DNA of 64,000 nt from Agarivorans gilvus (GCF_001420915.1 NZ_CP013021.1:3027001-3091000); one strand, 5' to 3'. Counted from the stretch's first letter, positions 18,277 through 27,600 are shown. The notes: generated by a model from the letters alone, not told the origin. Numbers and translations: made by a program.

Positions 18277-18310
18277 TACCATTTAATGATTTTTTTATCA
18301 TTAAATGGTA
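18277..18310. repeat. AT-rich 14-bp perfect inverted repeat at the ligase start
   Basis: TACCATTTAATGAT, a loop of six Ts, then ATCATTAAATGGTA. On the minus strand it ends 7 bases before the ligase ATG, where a ribosome site would be expected and none is visible. It could be an operator or a translation-blocking hairpin. A terminator is unlikely as the Ts sit in the loop. Confidence 0.6.
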
Positions 18311-18618
18311 GGGCATAAGTTTTAGTTGCGCTAGCAACAGTCAGATTTTTGTTGTTACTGAAATAAGTTTGTATTGAGGGAATAGCATTAGCCATTAATG
18401 TTAGCAGCAGAGCGTTTAGGTTTAGTTTAGCGAGTTGTGTGTGCCAGCTGTTCGAGGTAATAGCAGTCTGTGTAATGTACTCATGGTGAGTGCAGCAGAA
18501 AATGGTTTTTAGGACGGGTATAACTTGAGCTTAAGCAAAGGCATAGACAGGTGGGGGGCGCTTCACACCGGAGTTAGTTCGGCTTGCTTAGCGGTCACTC
18601 CTTGTCGCGGCAGCTAAA
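18311..18618. other. Intergenic region between ligE promoter and xylA terminator
   Basis: About 308 bp with no supported gene on either strand. It should include the ligase promoter (minus strand). No repeat or operator was recognised. Confidence 0.5.
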
Positions 18619-18644
18619 TAAAAAAAACCGACGCAGAGCGTCGG
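18619..18644 (-). terminator. Intrinsic terminator of xylA
   Basis: On the minus strand: CCGACGC-TCT-GCGTCGG followed by eight Ts. It begins 34 bp after the xylA stop codon, so xylA is transcribed alone or as the last gene. Confidence 0.92.
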
Positions 18645-18677
18645 CAAATTAGTACCAATTAGCGATCGGTTTTCAGC

Positions 18678-20000
18678 TTATTTGCTGTAAATGTATTTGT
18701 TGACGATGTTTTCCAACTCTTCTTGACGGCCTGATACATGGGCAGGGTCAATATTTTCAGCAAGGGAGTGTTGTGCTAAAGACTCTAGGCTGTAATCACC
18801 AGACATAATGGCTTTACCAAAGTCACCGCTCCAACCGGCGTAACGCTCTGCTACGATTTTGCTAATTTCTTCGCTTTCGATCAGTTTGGCCGCTTTTTCT
18901 AGTGCTAGTGCACAAGTGTCCATACCGCCAATGTGACCGTGGAAGTAGTCAGCTGGATCGATACTTTGACGACGTAGTTTAGTATCAAACATCAAACCAC
19001 CCGTAGCAAAGCCGCCATTGCGTAGAATGTCGTACATCACTGGTGTCCACTCTTCAACACTGTTCGGGAATTGGTCGGTATCCCAGCCAAGTTGAGCATC
19101 ACCGCGGTTTGCATCAATAGAGCCAAATAGGCCTAGTGAAATGGCGGTGGCAATTTCGTGATGGAAAGAATGGCCAGCTAGGGTGGCGTGGTTTACTTCG
19201 ATGTTAACTTTTACTTCGTTCTCTAGGCCAAATTGCTTCAAGAAGCCATATACCGTGGCGGTATCGTAATCGTATTGGTGTTTAGTGGGCTCTGCTGGTT
19301 TAGGCTCGATTAACAAGGTGCCTTTAAAGCCAATTTTATGCTTGTGCTCAACTACCATTTGGAAGAAGCGGCCTAGTTGCTCGCGTTCTTGACGTAGGTC
19401 GGTATTGAGTAACGTTTCATAACCTTCACGGCCACCCCATAATACGTAGTTTTCACCGCCTAGCATCTTAGTGGCGTTCATTGCTGTGAACACTTGAGTC
19501 GCTGCATAGGCAAATACTTCTGGATTAGGGTTAGAGCCTGCACCAGACATGAAGCGAGGGTTAGAGAAGGCGTTGGCGGTGCCCCACAATAGTTTCATGC
19601 CTGTTTCGTCTTGTTTCTGAGCTAGCACGTCCATCATGATTTTCATGTTTTCGGCGTACTCTTTAATTGAGTTGCCTTGTGGAGCCACATCTACATCGTG
19701 GAATGAGTAGTATGGAGTGCCAATTTTAGAGAAGAAATCGAAAGCTACATCGGCTTTTAGCTTGGCGTTTTCTAGTGTATCGCCACCTTGGTGCCAAGGA
19801 CGGTCGAAGGTGCCTGCACCAAAGATGTCGTAGCCGTTCCAGCAGAAGTTATGCCAGTAACAAGCACCAAAGCGTAGGTGTTCGGCCATGGTTTTACCCA
19901 TGATTACTTTATTGGCATCGTAATGGCGGAAAGCCAAGGGGTTAGTGGACTCAGGTCCTTCGTATGCGATTTTTTCAAATTGGTCAAAATATTGAGCCAT
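18678..20000 (-). CDS. xylA: Xylose isomerase XylA
   Basis: 440 residues, the normal length for group II xylose isomerases. It converts D-xylose to D-xylulose. Visible: FGACYWHNFCWNGYDIFG, the catalytic His in YYSFHDVDVAP, the metal ligands in LLIEPKPAEPTKHQYDYD and VNIEVNHATLAGHSFHHE. The ATG has TTAGGAGT 6 bp upstream. Unlike enterobacteria it is not followed by xylB, which lies 6 kb away on the same strand. Upstream, 20084-20097 is identical to a 14-base element before xylB. Confidence 0.97.
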   Translation of the reverse strand: MAQYFDQFEKIAYEGPESTNPLAFRHYDANKVIMGKTMAEHLRFGACYWHNFCWNGYDIFGAGTFDRPWHQGGDTLENAKLKADVAFDFFSKIGTPYYSFHDVDVAPQGNSIKEYAENMKIMMDVLAQKQDETGMKLLWGTANAFSNPRFMSGAGSNPNPEVFAYAATQVFTAMNATKMLGGENYVLWGGREGYETLLNTDLRQEREQLGRFFQMVVEHKHKIGFKGTLLIEPKPAEPTKHQYDYDTATVYGFLKQFGLENEVKVNIEVNHATLAGHSFHHEIATAISLGLFGSIDANRGDAQLGWDTDQFPNSVEEWTPVMYDILRNGGFATGGLMFDTKLRRQSIDPADYFHGHIGGMDTCALALEKAAKLIESEEISKIVAERYAGWSGDFGKAIMSGDYSLESLAQHSLAENIDPAHVSGRQEELENIVNKYIYSK

Positions 20001-20083
20001 GGTACTACTCCTAAAAAGAATGCGTTTTCATCCGGAGAACCTGTCTCCTGGTGAGTTTCATTGTTAGCTCTGGCAGGCTTTCC

Positions 20084-20097
20084 CTCAATTACGAAAA
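20084..20097. promoter_or_regulatory. Putative XylR operator before xylA
   Basis: CTCAATTACGAAAA at this position recurs exactly at 27526-27539 before xylB. It lies 84 bp upstream of the xylA ATG. Related cores lie nearby: reversed TTACGAAA at 20206-20213 and TTAACGAAAA at 20229-20238. Two XylR-type regulators are encoded close by, so XylR binding is the natural reading, but it is inference. Confidence 0.55.
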
Positions 20098-20255
20098 ATG
20101 CAGGGTTTTTTCAGCTATTTACTTTTCGTGCGCTGACTCGCGTTTTTTCAGCGTGCTTTTTCAGGAAAATCAAAAAAAATAGCTGAAATAGGTTTCGATG
20201 TGAAATTTCGTAACAAGCTTATTCATGCTTAACGAAAAACATAAGTAGTGAGGGG

Positions 20256-21007
20256 CTATCGGGCTGCGGCGTCGCGTTTAAAACCAGAGAGCGAGTAGGA
20301 ATTATTTAAGTATTGTTTCTGTACAGTATTGATGGTCTGGTTTAAGCGAGCCATAAAGTCTGGGTGCTGGCTTAAATACTGCTTGGAGATATAAATACCA
20401 AAAGGTCTAGCACTTTGTACTACTTCAATGTATTCGTCGTTAATCAAGTTAGGGTGCTCGGCGCTTTCTTTAAATACGTCAGCTGACAAAAAAGCCGCAT
20501 CGATGCGTTTAACGTCGAACAGCATTTGCGCCAGTTTTTTTACATTGTGTTGTTTACCGATAACCTGATAGTGGTTTTGTAACAGCCAAAAATGGGTATT
20601 TGTTCCTTCAATTGAGGCGACTTTGGCTTGGCTTTTAAATGCCGCTGAATAAGGGTCTAAGAAGGTGTCGTAGCGAAAAAACCAGCTCCAATTGTTATAC
20701 AGTAAAGGGCTAGAAAATTCGGCGAACTCATCACGTTGGCTATTTTGCGAGGCCAAGAAAAAACCATCCGCTTTATTGTGTTCAATTTCACTAAGTGCTC
20801 GCTTAAAATTGGGCACTATACTGGCTTGGTAGTCTTGCCCCATGCTTTGCATGATTTTCTCCAGCAAGAAATTGCCAACCGCTTGGGGAGCTTCGCTATT
20901 GGTGGTATAGGGGGGAAATCGGGATAAACCAAACGCAACGGCTCTGCTTGAGCGTTAGCAAGCCATAGCCCGACGAAAGCCGCCAGCAAGCGTGCTACTT
21001 TACCCAT
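20256..21007 (-). pseudogene. Periplasmic solute-binding protein family 3-like, frameshifted
   Basis: Two frames join into a ~250-residue protein. The first has a signal peptide (MGKVARLLAAFVGLWLANAQA) followed by EPLRLVYPDFPP. The frame is lost in a run of six G on the plus strand (20910-20915); adding one base gives PPYTTNSEAPQAVGNFLLEKIM and continues in the second frame to the end. The rest (FKRALSEIEHNKADGFFLAS, FAEFSSPLLYNNWSWF, KVASIEGTNT) is the periplasmic-binding type II fold seen in orphan sensors and ABC binding proteins. No permease is adjacent. Ligand unknown. Confidence 0.75.
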
Positions 21008-21166
21008 TCGCTATGGCTCCTTTTTACTCGCTATCCTTGCAGTATAGATTTCATTGTAAGCGGGTAGCTTGGCGAATAGCAAAATTATTTGAAAAAGCCT
21101 GAGCGCGCAGACTTTAGCTGAGTAGCTGCATAGTTAGCGCGAGTTTGCTTGGTGCTAGAGCGTAAA

Positions 21167-21196
21167 CAAAAAAAAGCGCTATAAATAGCGCTTTTT
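21167..21196 (-). terminator. Intrinsic terminator of tal-tkt
   Basis: Minus strand: AAAAAGCGCTA-TTTA-TAGCGCTTTTTTTT. It starts 14 bp after the transketolase stop codon. Confidence 0.9.
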
Positions 21197-21209
21197 AAGG
21201 TTGTTAGGC

Positions 21210-23213
21210 TTACTTGGCTAATAAGCTAAGGCTTTTATCCACTACATTGTCTACGGTGAAACCAAACAGTTTAAACAATTCACCAGCCGGAGCTGATTCA
21301 CCAAAACTGGTCATGCCCACAGTGATACCGTCTAAACCAACGTATTTGCCCCAGTAGTCGGCTTGTAGCGCTTCTACTGCGACTCGTGCGCGTACTGCGT
21401 TGGGTAATACGGCTTCGCGGTAGTCGGCATCTTGCTTGTCGAAGCGCTCACAACAAGGCATCGAAACAACTCTCACTTGCTTACCTTGCTCGCTCAACTT
21501 GGCGGCTGCCGCTACGGCTAGTTCTACCTCGGATCCGGTAGCAATTAAGATCAACTCTGGCGTGCCACTGCAGTCTTTTAATACGTAAGCACCACGGCTA
21601 ATTTGTTCTAATTGCTCAGTGCTGCGTTTTTGCTGCTCAAGTGCCTGACGAGAGAAGATTAACGCGCTAGGTCCGTCTTGACGCTCAATGGCGTTGATCC
21701 AAGACGCCGCCGATTCAACTTGGTCACAAGGGCGCCAAGTTTCCATGTTGGGAGTCAGGCGCAGACTCGCCACTTGCTCGACCGGTTGGTGAGTGGGGCC
21801 GTCTTCACCCAAACCGATGGAATCGTGGGTATAAACAAAAATTGAGCGCTGCTTCATTAGCGCCGCCATGCGCACAGCGTTACGCGCATATTCCATAAAC
21901 ATCAGGAAGGTGGCTGAATAAGGAATAAAGCCGCCATGTAAGGCGATGCCGTTTTGCATGGCTGACATACCAAACTCTCGCACCCCGTAGTGAATGTAGT
22001 TACCCGAAGCATCTTCGGCACTCACTGATTTAGAGCTAGCGTGGAAAGTTAAATTAGACGGTGCTAAATCGGCGGAACCACCGAGTAGCTCGGGCAACAA
22101 CTTACCCACCACATCCAAGGTATTTTTAGACGCTTGGCGGCTAGCAATGTTAGCGGGTTGATTTTGTAAACCTTGCAACAAGGCTAGGCTTTCAGCTTGC
22201 CAGTTTTCTGGCAACTCACCTTGAACCCGGCGCGAGTATTCTCTGGCCAATTCTGGGTAGGCTTTTTTATAGGCGGCAAACAGGTCATTCCAAGCATTTT
22301 CTTGTTCACTGCCCTTGGCTTTGTGGTCCCAAGCTTGATAAATATGGCTGGGAACTTCAAAAGCAGGGTACTGCCAGCCAAGAAACTCGCGGGCGGCTTT
22401 GATTTCGTCTTCGCCTAGTGGTGCGCCGTGACAGTCGTGAGAACCCGATTTATTGGGTGAACCAAAACCAATAATGGTTTTAGTACAAATTAAGGTGGGT
22501 TTGCTTAGCTCGGCTTTAGCTGCAACAATGGCGGCATTAATTTGCTCTGGATCGTGGCCGTCTACGTCACGGATTACTTGCCAGCCGTAGGCTTCAAAGC
22601 GAGCTGGGGTATCGTCGGTGAACCAGCCTTCTACGTGGCCATCAATAGAAATGCCGTTATCATCCCAGAAGGCAATCAGTTTGCCTAAGCCTAGAGTACC
22701 GGCCAGTGAACAAACTTCGTGCGAGATACCTTCCATTAAACAGCCATCGCCCATGAAGGCGTAGCTGAAGTGGTCGACCACAGCAAAGTCGTCGCGGTTA
22801 AATTGGGCAGCGAGCATTTTTTCTGCCAGTGCCATACCCACCGCATTGGCGATCCCTTGACCCAGTGGGCCAGTGGTGGTTTCTACGCCGGGAGCGTAAC
22901 CGTACTCTGGGTGACCGGGCGTTTTAGAATGCAGCTGGCGGAAGTTTTTCAATTCTTCAATGGGTAGCTCATACCCGCTTAGGTGAAGCAGAGAATAGAG
23001 CAGCATCGAGCCATGGCCGTTAGATAGTACGAAGCGGTCGCGGTTGCTCCAGCTAGGGTTGCTAGGGTTGTGAACTAAGTGGTCACGCCATAGTACTTCG
23101 GCGATATCGGCCATGCCCATGGGCGCACCAGGGTGGCCTGATTTTGCTTGCTGCACGCCATCCATGCTTAGCGCACGGATCGCGTTGGCGTATTGTTGAC
23201 GAGGGTGAGACAT
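21210..23213 (-). CDS. tktA: Transketolase
   Basis: 667 residues. ThDP enzyme of the non-oxidative pentose phosphate pathway. Visible: NGHGSMLLYSLLHLSGY, TGPLGQGIANAVGMA, the ThDP/Mg motif GDGCLMEGISHE, TKTIIGFGSPNKSG and YTHDSIGLGEDGPTHQPVEQ with the substrate His residues. It is 21 bp downstream of the transaldolase gene and shares its transcript, so the pair forms a module to channel xylulose 5-phosphate from XylA/XylB into glycolysis. The tktA/tktB choice cannot be made from sequence alone. Confidence 0.96.
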   Translation of the reverse strand: MSHPRQQYANAIRALSMDGVQQAKSGHPGAPMGMADIAEVLWRDHLVHNPSNPSWSNRDRFVLSNGHGSMLLYSLLHLSGYELPIEELKNFRQLHSKTPGHPEYGYAPGVETTTGPLGQGIANAVGMALAEKMLAAQFNRDDFAVVDHFSYAFMGDGCLMEGISHEVCSLAGTLGLGKLIAFWDDNGISIDGHVEGWFTDDTPARFEAYGWQVIRDVDGHDPEQINAAIVAAKAELSKPTLICTKTIIGFGSPNKSGSHDCHGAPLGEDEIKAAREFLGWQYPAFEVPSHIYQAWDHKAKGSEQENAWNDLFAAYKKAYPELAREYSRRVQGELPENWQAESLALLQGLQNQPANIASRQASKNTLDVVGKLLPELLGGSADLAPSNLTFHASSKSVSAEDASGNYIHYGVREFGMSAMQNGIALHGGFIPYSATFLMFMEYARNAVRMAALMKQRSIFVYTHDSIGLGEDGPTHQPVEQVASLRLTPNMETWRPCDQVESAASWINAIERQDGPSALIFSRQALEQQKRSTEQLEQISRGAYVLKDCSGTPELILIATGSEVELAVAAAAKLSEQGKQVRVVSMPCCERFDKQDADYREAVLPNAVRARVAVEALQADYWGKYVGLDGITVGMTSFGESAPAGELFKLFGFTVDNVVDKSLSLLAK

Positions 23214-23234
23214 CTTTTGCTTCCTAATAGTGGC

Positions 23235-24194
23235 TTAAGCTTGTAATGCTTCAACTAGCATTTTGTCGAGTTTGACTTGATCAACGGCAAAGGCACGAAT
23301 ACCTTCCGCGAGTTTTTCTGTGGCCATGGCATCTTCGTTATGAGCCCAGTAAAACTCGGCTTCGGTCATTGGCTCGGGGCGTGTTTTAGTGACGCCTTGG
23401 TCTTGTAAGCGCGGTTCTAGCACTTGTTCAGTTTGATCAAGTTCTTCTAGTAGTGCTGGCCCAATGGTGAGGCGATCACAACCGGCAAGCTCAATAATTT
23501 CCCCAATATTGCGGAAGCTCGCTCCCATTACCACGGTGTTGTAACCGTGATCTTTGTAGTAACGGTAAATCTCGGTGACCGAAATAACACCGGGGTCATT
23601 CACGCCGCTGTAGTCGATGCTGGCGTCTTTGGCTTTGTACCAATCTAGGATCCGTCCAACGAAGGGCGAAATTAAGAATACGCCAGCTTCGGCACAGGCG
23701 CGTGCTTGGGCGAATGAAAATAATAGGGTTAGGTTACAGTTAATCCCTTCTTTTTCTAATTGTTCGGCGGCGCGAATACCTTGCCAAGTTGAGGCCAACT
23801 TAATCAACACGCGTTCTTTGCTTACGCCAGCGGCTTGATATAACTCTATTAGGCGGCGCGCCTTGGCAATACTGGCTTCGGTATCAAACGATAAGCGGGC
23901 ATCTACTTCGGTAGAGATACGTCCAGGAACCAGTTCTAGCACCTTGCAACCAATGGTTACCACCACTTTGTCGGCAGCCATAGCTAGTTGTTCGGCGGGA
24001 TCATCGCTTTGGGTTTTCGCCCAAGCTGCTACTTCTTTTAACAGTTCGGAGTATTCCGGTAAGGCAAGTGCTTTGACGATCAGTGAAGGATTGGTGGTAG
24101 CGTCTTCAGGTGAAAATTTACGCATGGTGTCTAAGTCACCGGTATCGGCCACCACGGTGGTGTATTGTTTCAGCTGTTGTAGTAGAGAACTCAT
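23235..24194 (-). CDS. talB: Transaldolase
   Basis: 319 residues, TalB-type. The Schiff-base Lys is in VLIKLASTWQGI (about residue 132), the catalytic Asp in TVVADTGDLD, and NCNLTLLFSFAQA and FVGRILDWYK are family signatures. It exchanges dihydroxyacetone units between sedoheptulose 7-phosphate and glyceraldehyde 3-phosphate. First gene of tal-tkt; the 460 bp upstream hold its promoter. Confidence 0.96.
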   Translation of the reverse strand: MSSLLQQLKQYTTVVADTGDLDTMRKFSPEDATTNPSLIVKALALPEYSELLKEVAAWAKTQSDDPAEQLAMAADKVVVTIGCKVLELVPGRISTEVDARLSFDTEASIAKARRLIELYQAAGVSKERVLIKLASTWQGIRAAEQLEKEGINCNLTLLFSFAQARACAEAGVFLISPFVGRILDWYKAKDASIDYSGVNDPGVISVTEIYRYYKDHGYNTVVMGASFRNIGEIIELAGCDRLTIGPALLEELDQTEQVLEPRLQDQGVTKTRPEPMTEAEFYWAHNEDAMATEKLAEGIRAFAVDQVKLDKMLVEALQA

Positions 24195-24654
24195 AAAAAG
24201 TATCGACCCTTAGTAATGAAATCATATTCCTAGGCTTGTTGGTTTGCCTGCATTATCAGTTGCAGGTCAAGCTTCCAACTAAGCTCCATATCCGTATAAA
24301 GTGCCAGACTGGCAGTTAAGTACAATTACGCTTTTTTTAGCGCTTATGTTGAATTTTCGCAGTGTCGATCAAGATCACGTTGTATTGGTGTGTTTGGCTT
24401 GCCTCACCGCGACAAGATGTTGCCTTGTTGTACTTATTCAAAGCAGCATGCGCCCATCGGCTAAAAAAAGATACGCAATAAAGTGGCAGATATATAGTAA
24501 GGTGAATCATGTTTTTTCATTGTTCACCGTATTTGTTGGTTGATTTTTATACTTAAACTCACGCTGTTTGCGGAGAGCTTGCTTGGCAATAAAACACCAG
24601 CTTTTAGTCAGTTATGCTGTGTTTATCGCCTAGTCAAGTTCGTTTATTGGCCAC
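24195..24654. other. Intergenic region upstream of talB
   Basis: 460 bp with no supported gene. A frame at 24301-24543 has no recognisable features and is probably chance. A near-palindrome GGTGAATCATG / CATTGTTCACC surrounds six Ts at 24501-24528, a possible operator or weak hairpin. The talB promoter should be in the first 150 bp. Confidence 0.5.
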
Positions 24655-25869
24655 TTAGGCCTGTTTTAATGGTTGCTTTGTTTGCTCAATAAACGGAGCT
24701 AGCTCTCGGTTTGTCATGCCTTTTTGCTCACGTAGCATGCCGGGGGCCATTCCCCAGCGTTTTTTGACCGCGCAGGAGAGATATTGTGGACTGCTGAAAC
24801 CCACGGTTTGGGCTATTTGGCTCAAGGTTTGATCGGTATCAACCAATAATTCTAGGGCTAGGTTGAGTTGGCAATCCAGTAAATAGGCATGTAGGGACAT
24901 ACCCAGCTCATGGTGAAACTTGTTGTCGATGGCACCGCGCGAGCAGCCCAGCTCGGCCAAGATGTGTTTTACTTTGATATTGCCCTGATTAATCCGTATC
25001 AGGTTAAGCGCCCCACGTACCAAGTTATCTTTAAAATGGAAGAAGTCGGTGGAGTCGCGAGCAATCACCCGTTCTGGCTGCACATAATGTTGATGCTGAA
25101 TCAGCTGTTTGCCTTCCATTAAGGGCTGCAGTAAGGAAGCGGCCAAGTAACCCATGGCTCGGGTACCCTGGCGCACCGAGGTTAAGCTGGGTAGGCTGAG
25201 GGTACAGTTGAGTTCATCATCGTCGATGCCCATGATCGACACATCTTCAGGAATGCTAATTTTTGCCAGTTTGCAGGCATAGCTCAGCTGGCGCGCACGC
25301 ACGTCATTGGCGGCAATAATGCCCACTGGTTTGGGCAGGCGAGTTAACCATTCACATAAACAGGCTAGGTCACTGTCCCAAGTATCGGCATTGTCTCTAG
25401 CGGTAAATTCGCTATAACTGCATTGATTGTCAACGCACCATTGACGCAGCAGGGTTTGTCGATTGGCCGACCAATTATTAAAGGGGCGGTTAGGGTAGCC
25501 GCAGAAGGCCAGATGAGTGTAACGGCGCATTTTTAAAAAACGCGCCGCCATATTGATGATCTGTTTGTTATCCGACATCACTAGCGGATAGCCCTGCATT
25601 TGTTTGGCTACAGTTTCACTACTGGCAACCCCCACCACTGGAATATCTCGTGATTGGATGGCGTCACGAATGTCGGGGTGATCAAAATCGGCGATCACGC
25701 CATCTCCTTGCCACTTATTAAAATCGTCCACCGAAAATAGGTTTTGTTCGCCGATGAATAGATTCCACGGGCTGCCTTTTTTCACAAATGAAGAGATGCC
25801 CGTGATGATGCCGCGGTCATAGGCCATGTTGGCGTTAAGTAACAGTGCAACGCGGTAGTTTTCGGTCAT
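24655..25869 (-). CDS. Second XylR-like AraC-family transcriptional regulator
   Basis: 404 residues with the XylR architecture: a LacI-type periplasmic-binding domain (residues ~1-275; YRVALLLNANMAYDRGI, GDGVIADFDHPDI, MGIDDDELNCTLSLPSLTSV) and a C-terminal AraC DNA-binding domain (~290-390; LAELGCSRGAIDNKFHHE and SQIAQTVGFSSPQYLSCAVK). It is clearly diverged from the canonical XylR at 27699-28889. It lies 99 bp downstream of xylB on the same strand, probably co-transcribed. It may sense another pentose or fine-tune xylB and tal-tkt; ligand unknown. Confidence 0.85.
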   Translation of the reverse strand: MTENYRVALLLNANMAYDRGIITGISSFVKKGSPWNLFIGEQNLFSVDDFNKWQGDGVIADFDHPDIRDAIQSRDIPVVGVASSETVAKQMQGYPLVMSDNKQIINMAARFLKMRRYTHLAFCGYPNRPFNNWSANRQTLLRQWCVDNQCSYSEFTARDNADTWDSDLACLCEWLTRLPKPVGIIAANDVRARQLSYACKLAKISIPEDVSIMGIDDDELNCTLSLPSLTSVRQGTRAMGYLAASLLQPLMEGKQLIQHQHYVQPERVIARDSTDFFHFKDNLVRGALNLIRINQGNIKVKHILAELGCSRGAIDNKFHHELGMSLHAYLLDCQLNLALELLVDTDQTLSQIAQTVGFSSPQYLSCAVKKRWGMAPGMLREQKGMTNRELAPFIEQTKQPLKQA

Positions 25870-25930
25870 CGTCGGTTTCCAATGGCTAAGGGAAATAAAT
25901 AAACAGTATTGCAGTCATACACGTAGTGAA

Positions 25931-25950
25931 CGCCAGCCTGTTGGCTGGCG
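25931..25950 (-). repeat. GC-rich hairpin between xylB and the second xylR-like gene
   Basis: CGCCAGCC-TGTT-GGCTGGCG, a perfect 8-bp stem. No T-run follows on either strand, so it may reduce or stabilise read-through instead of ending transcription. Confidence 0.55.
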
Positions 25951-25968
25951 CAGAGCAGAGCTAAGTGC

Positions 25969-27420
25969 TTAAAACAAACCAAGCAACTGCGGGTAAAGCG
26001 CTTGATAACAGGCGCGGCGTTGGGCGTAATTAGCATGGCGCTCGGCATTGCTTTGGTGTACTTCAACCAACTCGGGAACCGGACAAACCTGTTCTAAACT
26101 GGCTTCAGGATTAACCGCCAATTGAGCCAAGCGAGCCGCACCTAGGGCTGGGCCAACTTCACCGCCTAGGCGGTAGCTCATTGCTTGACCGAATACATCG
26201 GCCAGCATTTGCCGCCAGTAACGGCTACGTGCGCCGCCGCCAATCAAAGTGATTTCCTCAGGTTTTAAGCCAGTGGCATGCAGCGCATCCAAACCATCGG
26301 CAAAGGCAAAGGCTACCCCTTCTAGAACGGCTCGGCATAGGTCTAGCGGGCCAGTTGAGTGAGTCATGCCAAAGAACACGCCTTTGGCTTCGGGGTTGTT
26401 ATGAGGTGTGCGCTCGCCCGATAAGTAAGGTAGGAACACCACAGGGTTGTCACTTTCTGGAGCGGCTTCTACTGCCTCTAACATGCTCGGTACATCGGCT
26501 TGTCCAGTGAGCTTAACCACCCAGTCTAAGCAAGAGGCCGCGCTAAGAATCACCGACATTTGGTGCCAAGTGCCGGGTAAGGCATGACAGAAGCTGTGCA
26601 AGGCAGACTCTGGGTTGCTGAGGTAGCCATCGCTAACCGCAAAATAAACCCCCGAGGTACCTAAAGACAGCATGGCTTGTCCGGGTTTGGTGATACCTAC
26701 GCCCACCGCACCCGCGGCGTTGTCACCACCACCCGCTACCAGTGGTACTGCAGGCATGCCCCAGCGCTCGGCTAATTCGGCTTTTAGTTGACCGGTAATT
26801 TGGTTGCCTTCAAACAAGGCGGGCATGTGCTCACGAGTGAGGCCAGTGGCGGCGAGGATTTGCTCGCTCCAATCACGTTTTGCCACATCGAGCCACATGG
26901 TGCCAGCGGCATCAGACATATCTGAAGCGAACTCACCAGATAACAAATAACGTAGGTAATCTTTAGGTAATAGTACTTTGTCGACCTTGGCGAAGATCTC
27001 TGGCTCGTTTTGTTTCACCCAAAGCAATTTGGGGGCAGTGAAGCCCGGCATCATGATGTTGCCCACTATGTCGCGAGACTCTGGCACCAAGCGTTCTAAT
27101 TCTTCACACTGGGCGGCGCTGCGGCCGTCATTCCACAAAATGGCTGGGCGTAGCACTTCACCTTGCTTATCTAATAGGGTCGCTCCGTGCATTTGCCCGC
27201 TTAAACCGATGGCTTTTACCGTGGCTAAAGAGTGCTGCTGGCTGAGCGCGGTGAGTGCATCTTGAGTGGCTTGCCACCAATCTTCAGGTGCTTGCTCTGA
27301 ACACAGTGGCGCAGGACGCGATACCGTTAAGCTCTCGCTTGCTTGGCCTAGTAGCTCGCCGTTTTCGGCTAGCAAAACTACTTTGACGCCAGAGGTGCCT
27401 AAATCAATACCAATATACAT
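25969..27420 (-). CDS. xylB: Xylulokinase XylB
   Basis: 483 residues from the ATG at 27418-27420, with AAGGAA 7 bp upstream; the longer frame to 27480 adds residues not found in the family. FGGY carbohydrate kinase: phosphate loop YIGIDLGTSGVKVVLL at the N-terminus, GLSGQMHGA, NDGRSAAQCEEL, catalytic Asp in AGGGDNAAGAVG and the FGGY signature region FLPYLSGERTPHNNPEAKG, GGGARSRYWRQMLAD. It phosphorylates xylulose to xylulose 5-phosphate. It is divergent from xylR and carries a putative XylR element 106 bp upstream. Confidence 0.96.
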   Translation of the reverse strand: MYIGIDLGTSGVKVVLLAENGELLGQASESLTVSRPAPLCSEQAPEDWWQATQDALTALSQQHSLATVKAIGLSGQMHGATLLDKQGEVLRPAILWNDGRSAAQCEELERLVPESRDIVGNIMMPGFTAPKLLWVKQNEPEIFAKVDKVLLPKDYLRYLLSGEFASDMSDAAGTMWLDVAKRDWSEQILAATGLTREHMPALFEGNQITGQLKAELAERWGMPAVPLVAGGGDNAAGAVGVGITKPGQAMLSLGTSGVYFAVSDGYLSNPESALHSFCHALPGTWHQMSVILSAASCLDWVVKLTGQADVPSMLEAVEAAPESDNPVVFLPYLSGERTPHNNPEAKGVFFGMTHSTGPLDLCRAVLEGVAFAFADGLDALHATGLKPEEITLIGGGARSRYWRQMLADVFGQAMSYRLGGEVGPALGAARLAQLAVNPEASLEQVCPVPELVEVHQSNAERHANYAQRRACYQALYPQLLGLF

Positions 27421-27525
27421 AAATTTTCCTTCATGGAAGCGAGCTGCTTGATTTAGCACAACGCTAAGGATGGCAGCCAATGATTAAACAATATGGCATA
27501 ATCCTGCCGTGGATTAGAAAGCGCT

Positions 27526-27539
27526 CTCAATTACGAAAA
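27526..27539. promoter_or_regulatory. Putative XylR operator in the xylB-xylR intergenic region
   Basis: CTCAATTACGAAAA, identical over 14 bases to 20084-20097 before xylA. Another core, TTACGATTTT, follows at 27617-27626. It sits between the divergent xylB and xylR genes, where XylR control of both would be expected. Confidence 0.55.
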
Positions 27540-27600
27540 TTGCTAGCGGAGTAGCGTTTTTCTCTCGCGTGGTGAAGTTCACAATTTTGCCTAAAATGTA

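Noticed and set aside
18277..18310. Terminator upstream of ligE
   Set aside because: The Ts are in the loop and the stem is AT-rich; neither side continues into a T-run.
20199..20215. CRP site before xylA
   Set aside because: Only the left half (TGTGA) matches; the right half fits at one base of five.
24301..24543. 80-residue open frame upstream of talB
   Set aside because: No ribosome site, no recognisable motif, unusual composition; it lies where the talB and regulator control regions should be.
27421..27480. N-terminal extension of XylB
   Set aside because: The FGGY kinase phosphate loop starts at the internal ATG, which has its own ribosome site.
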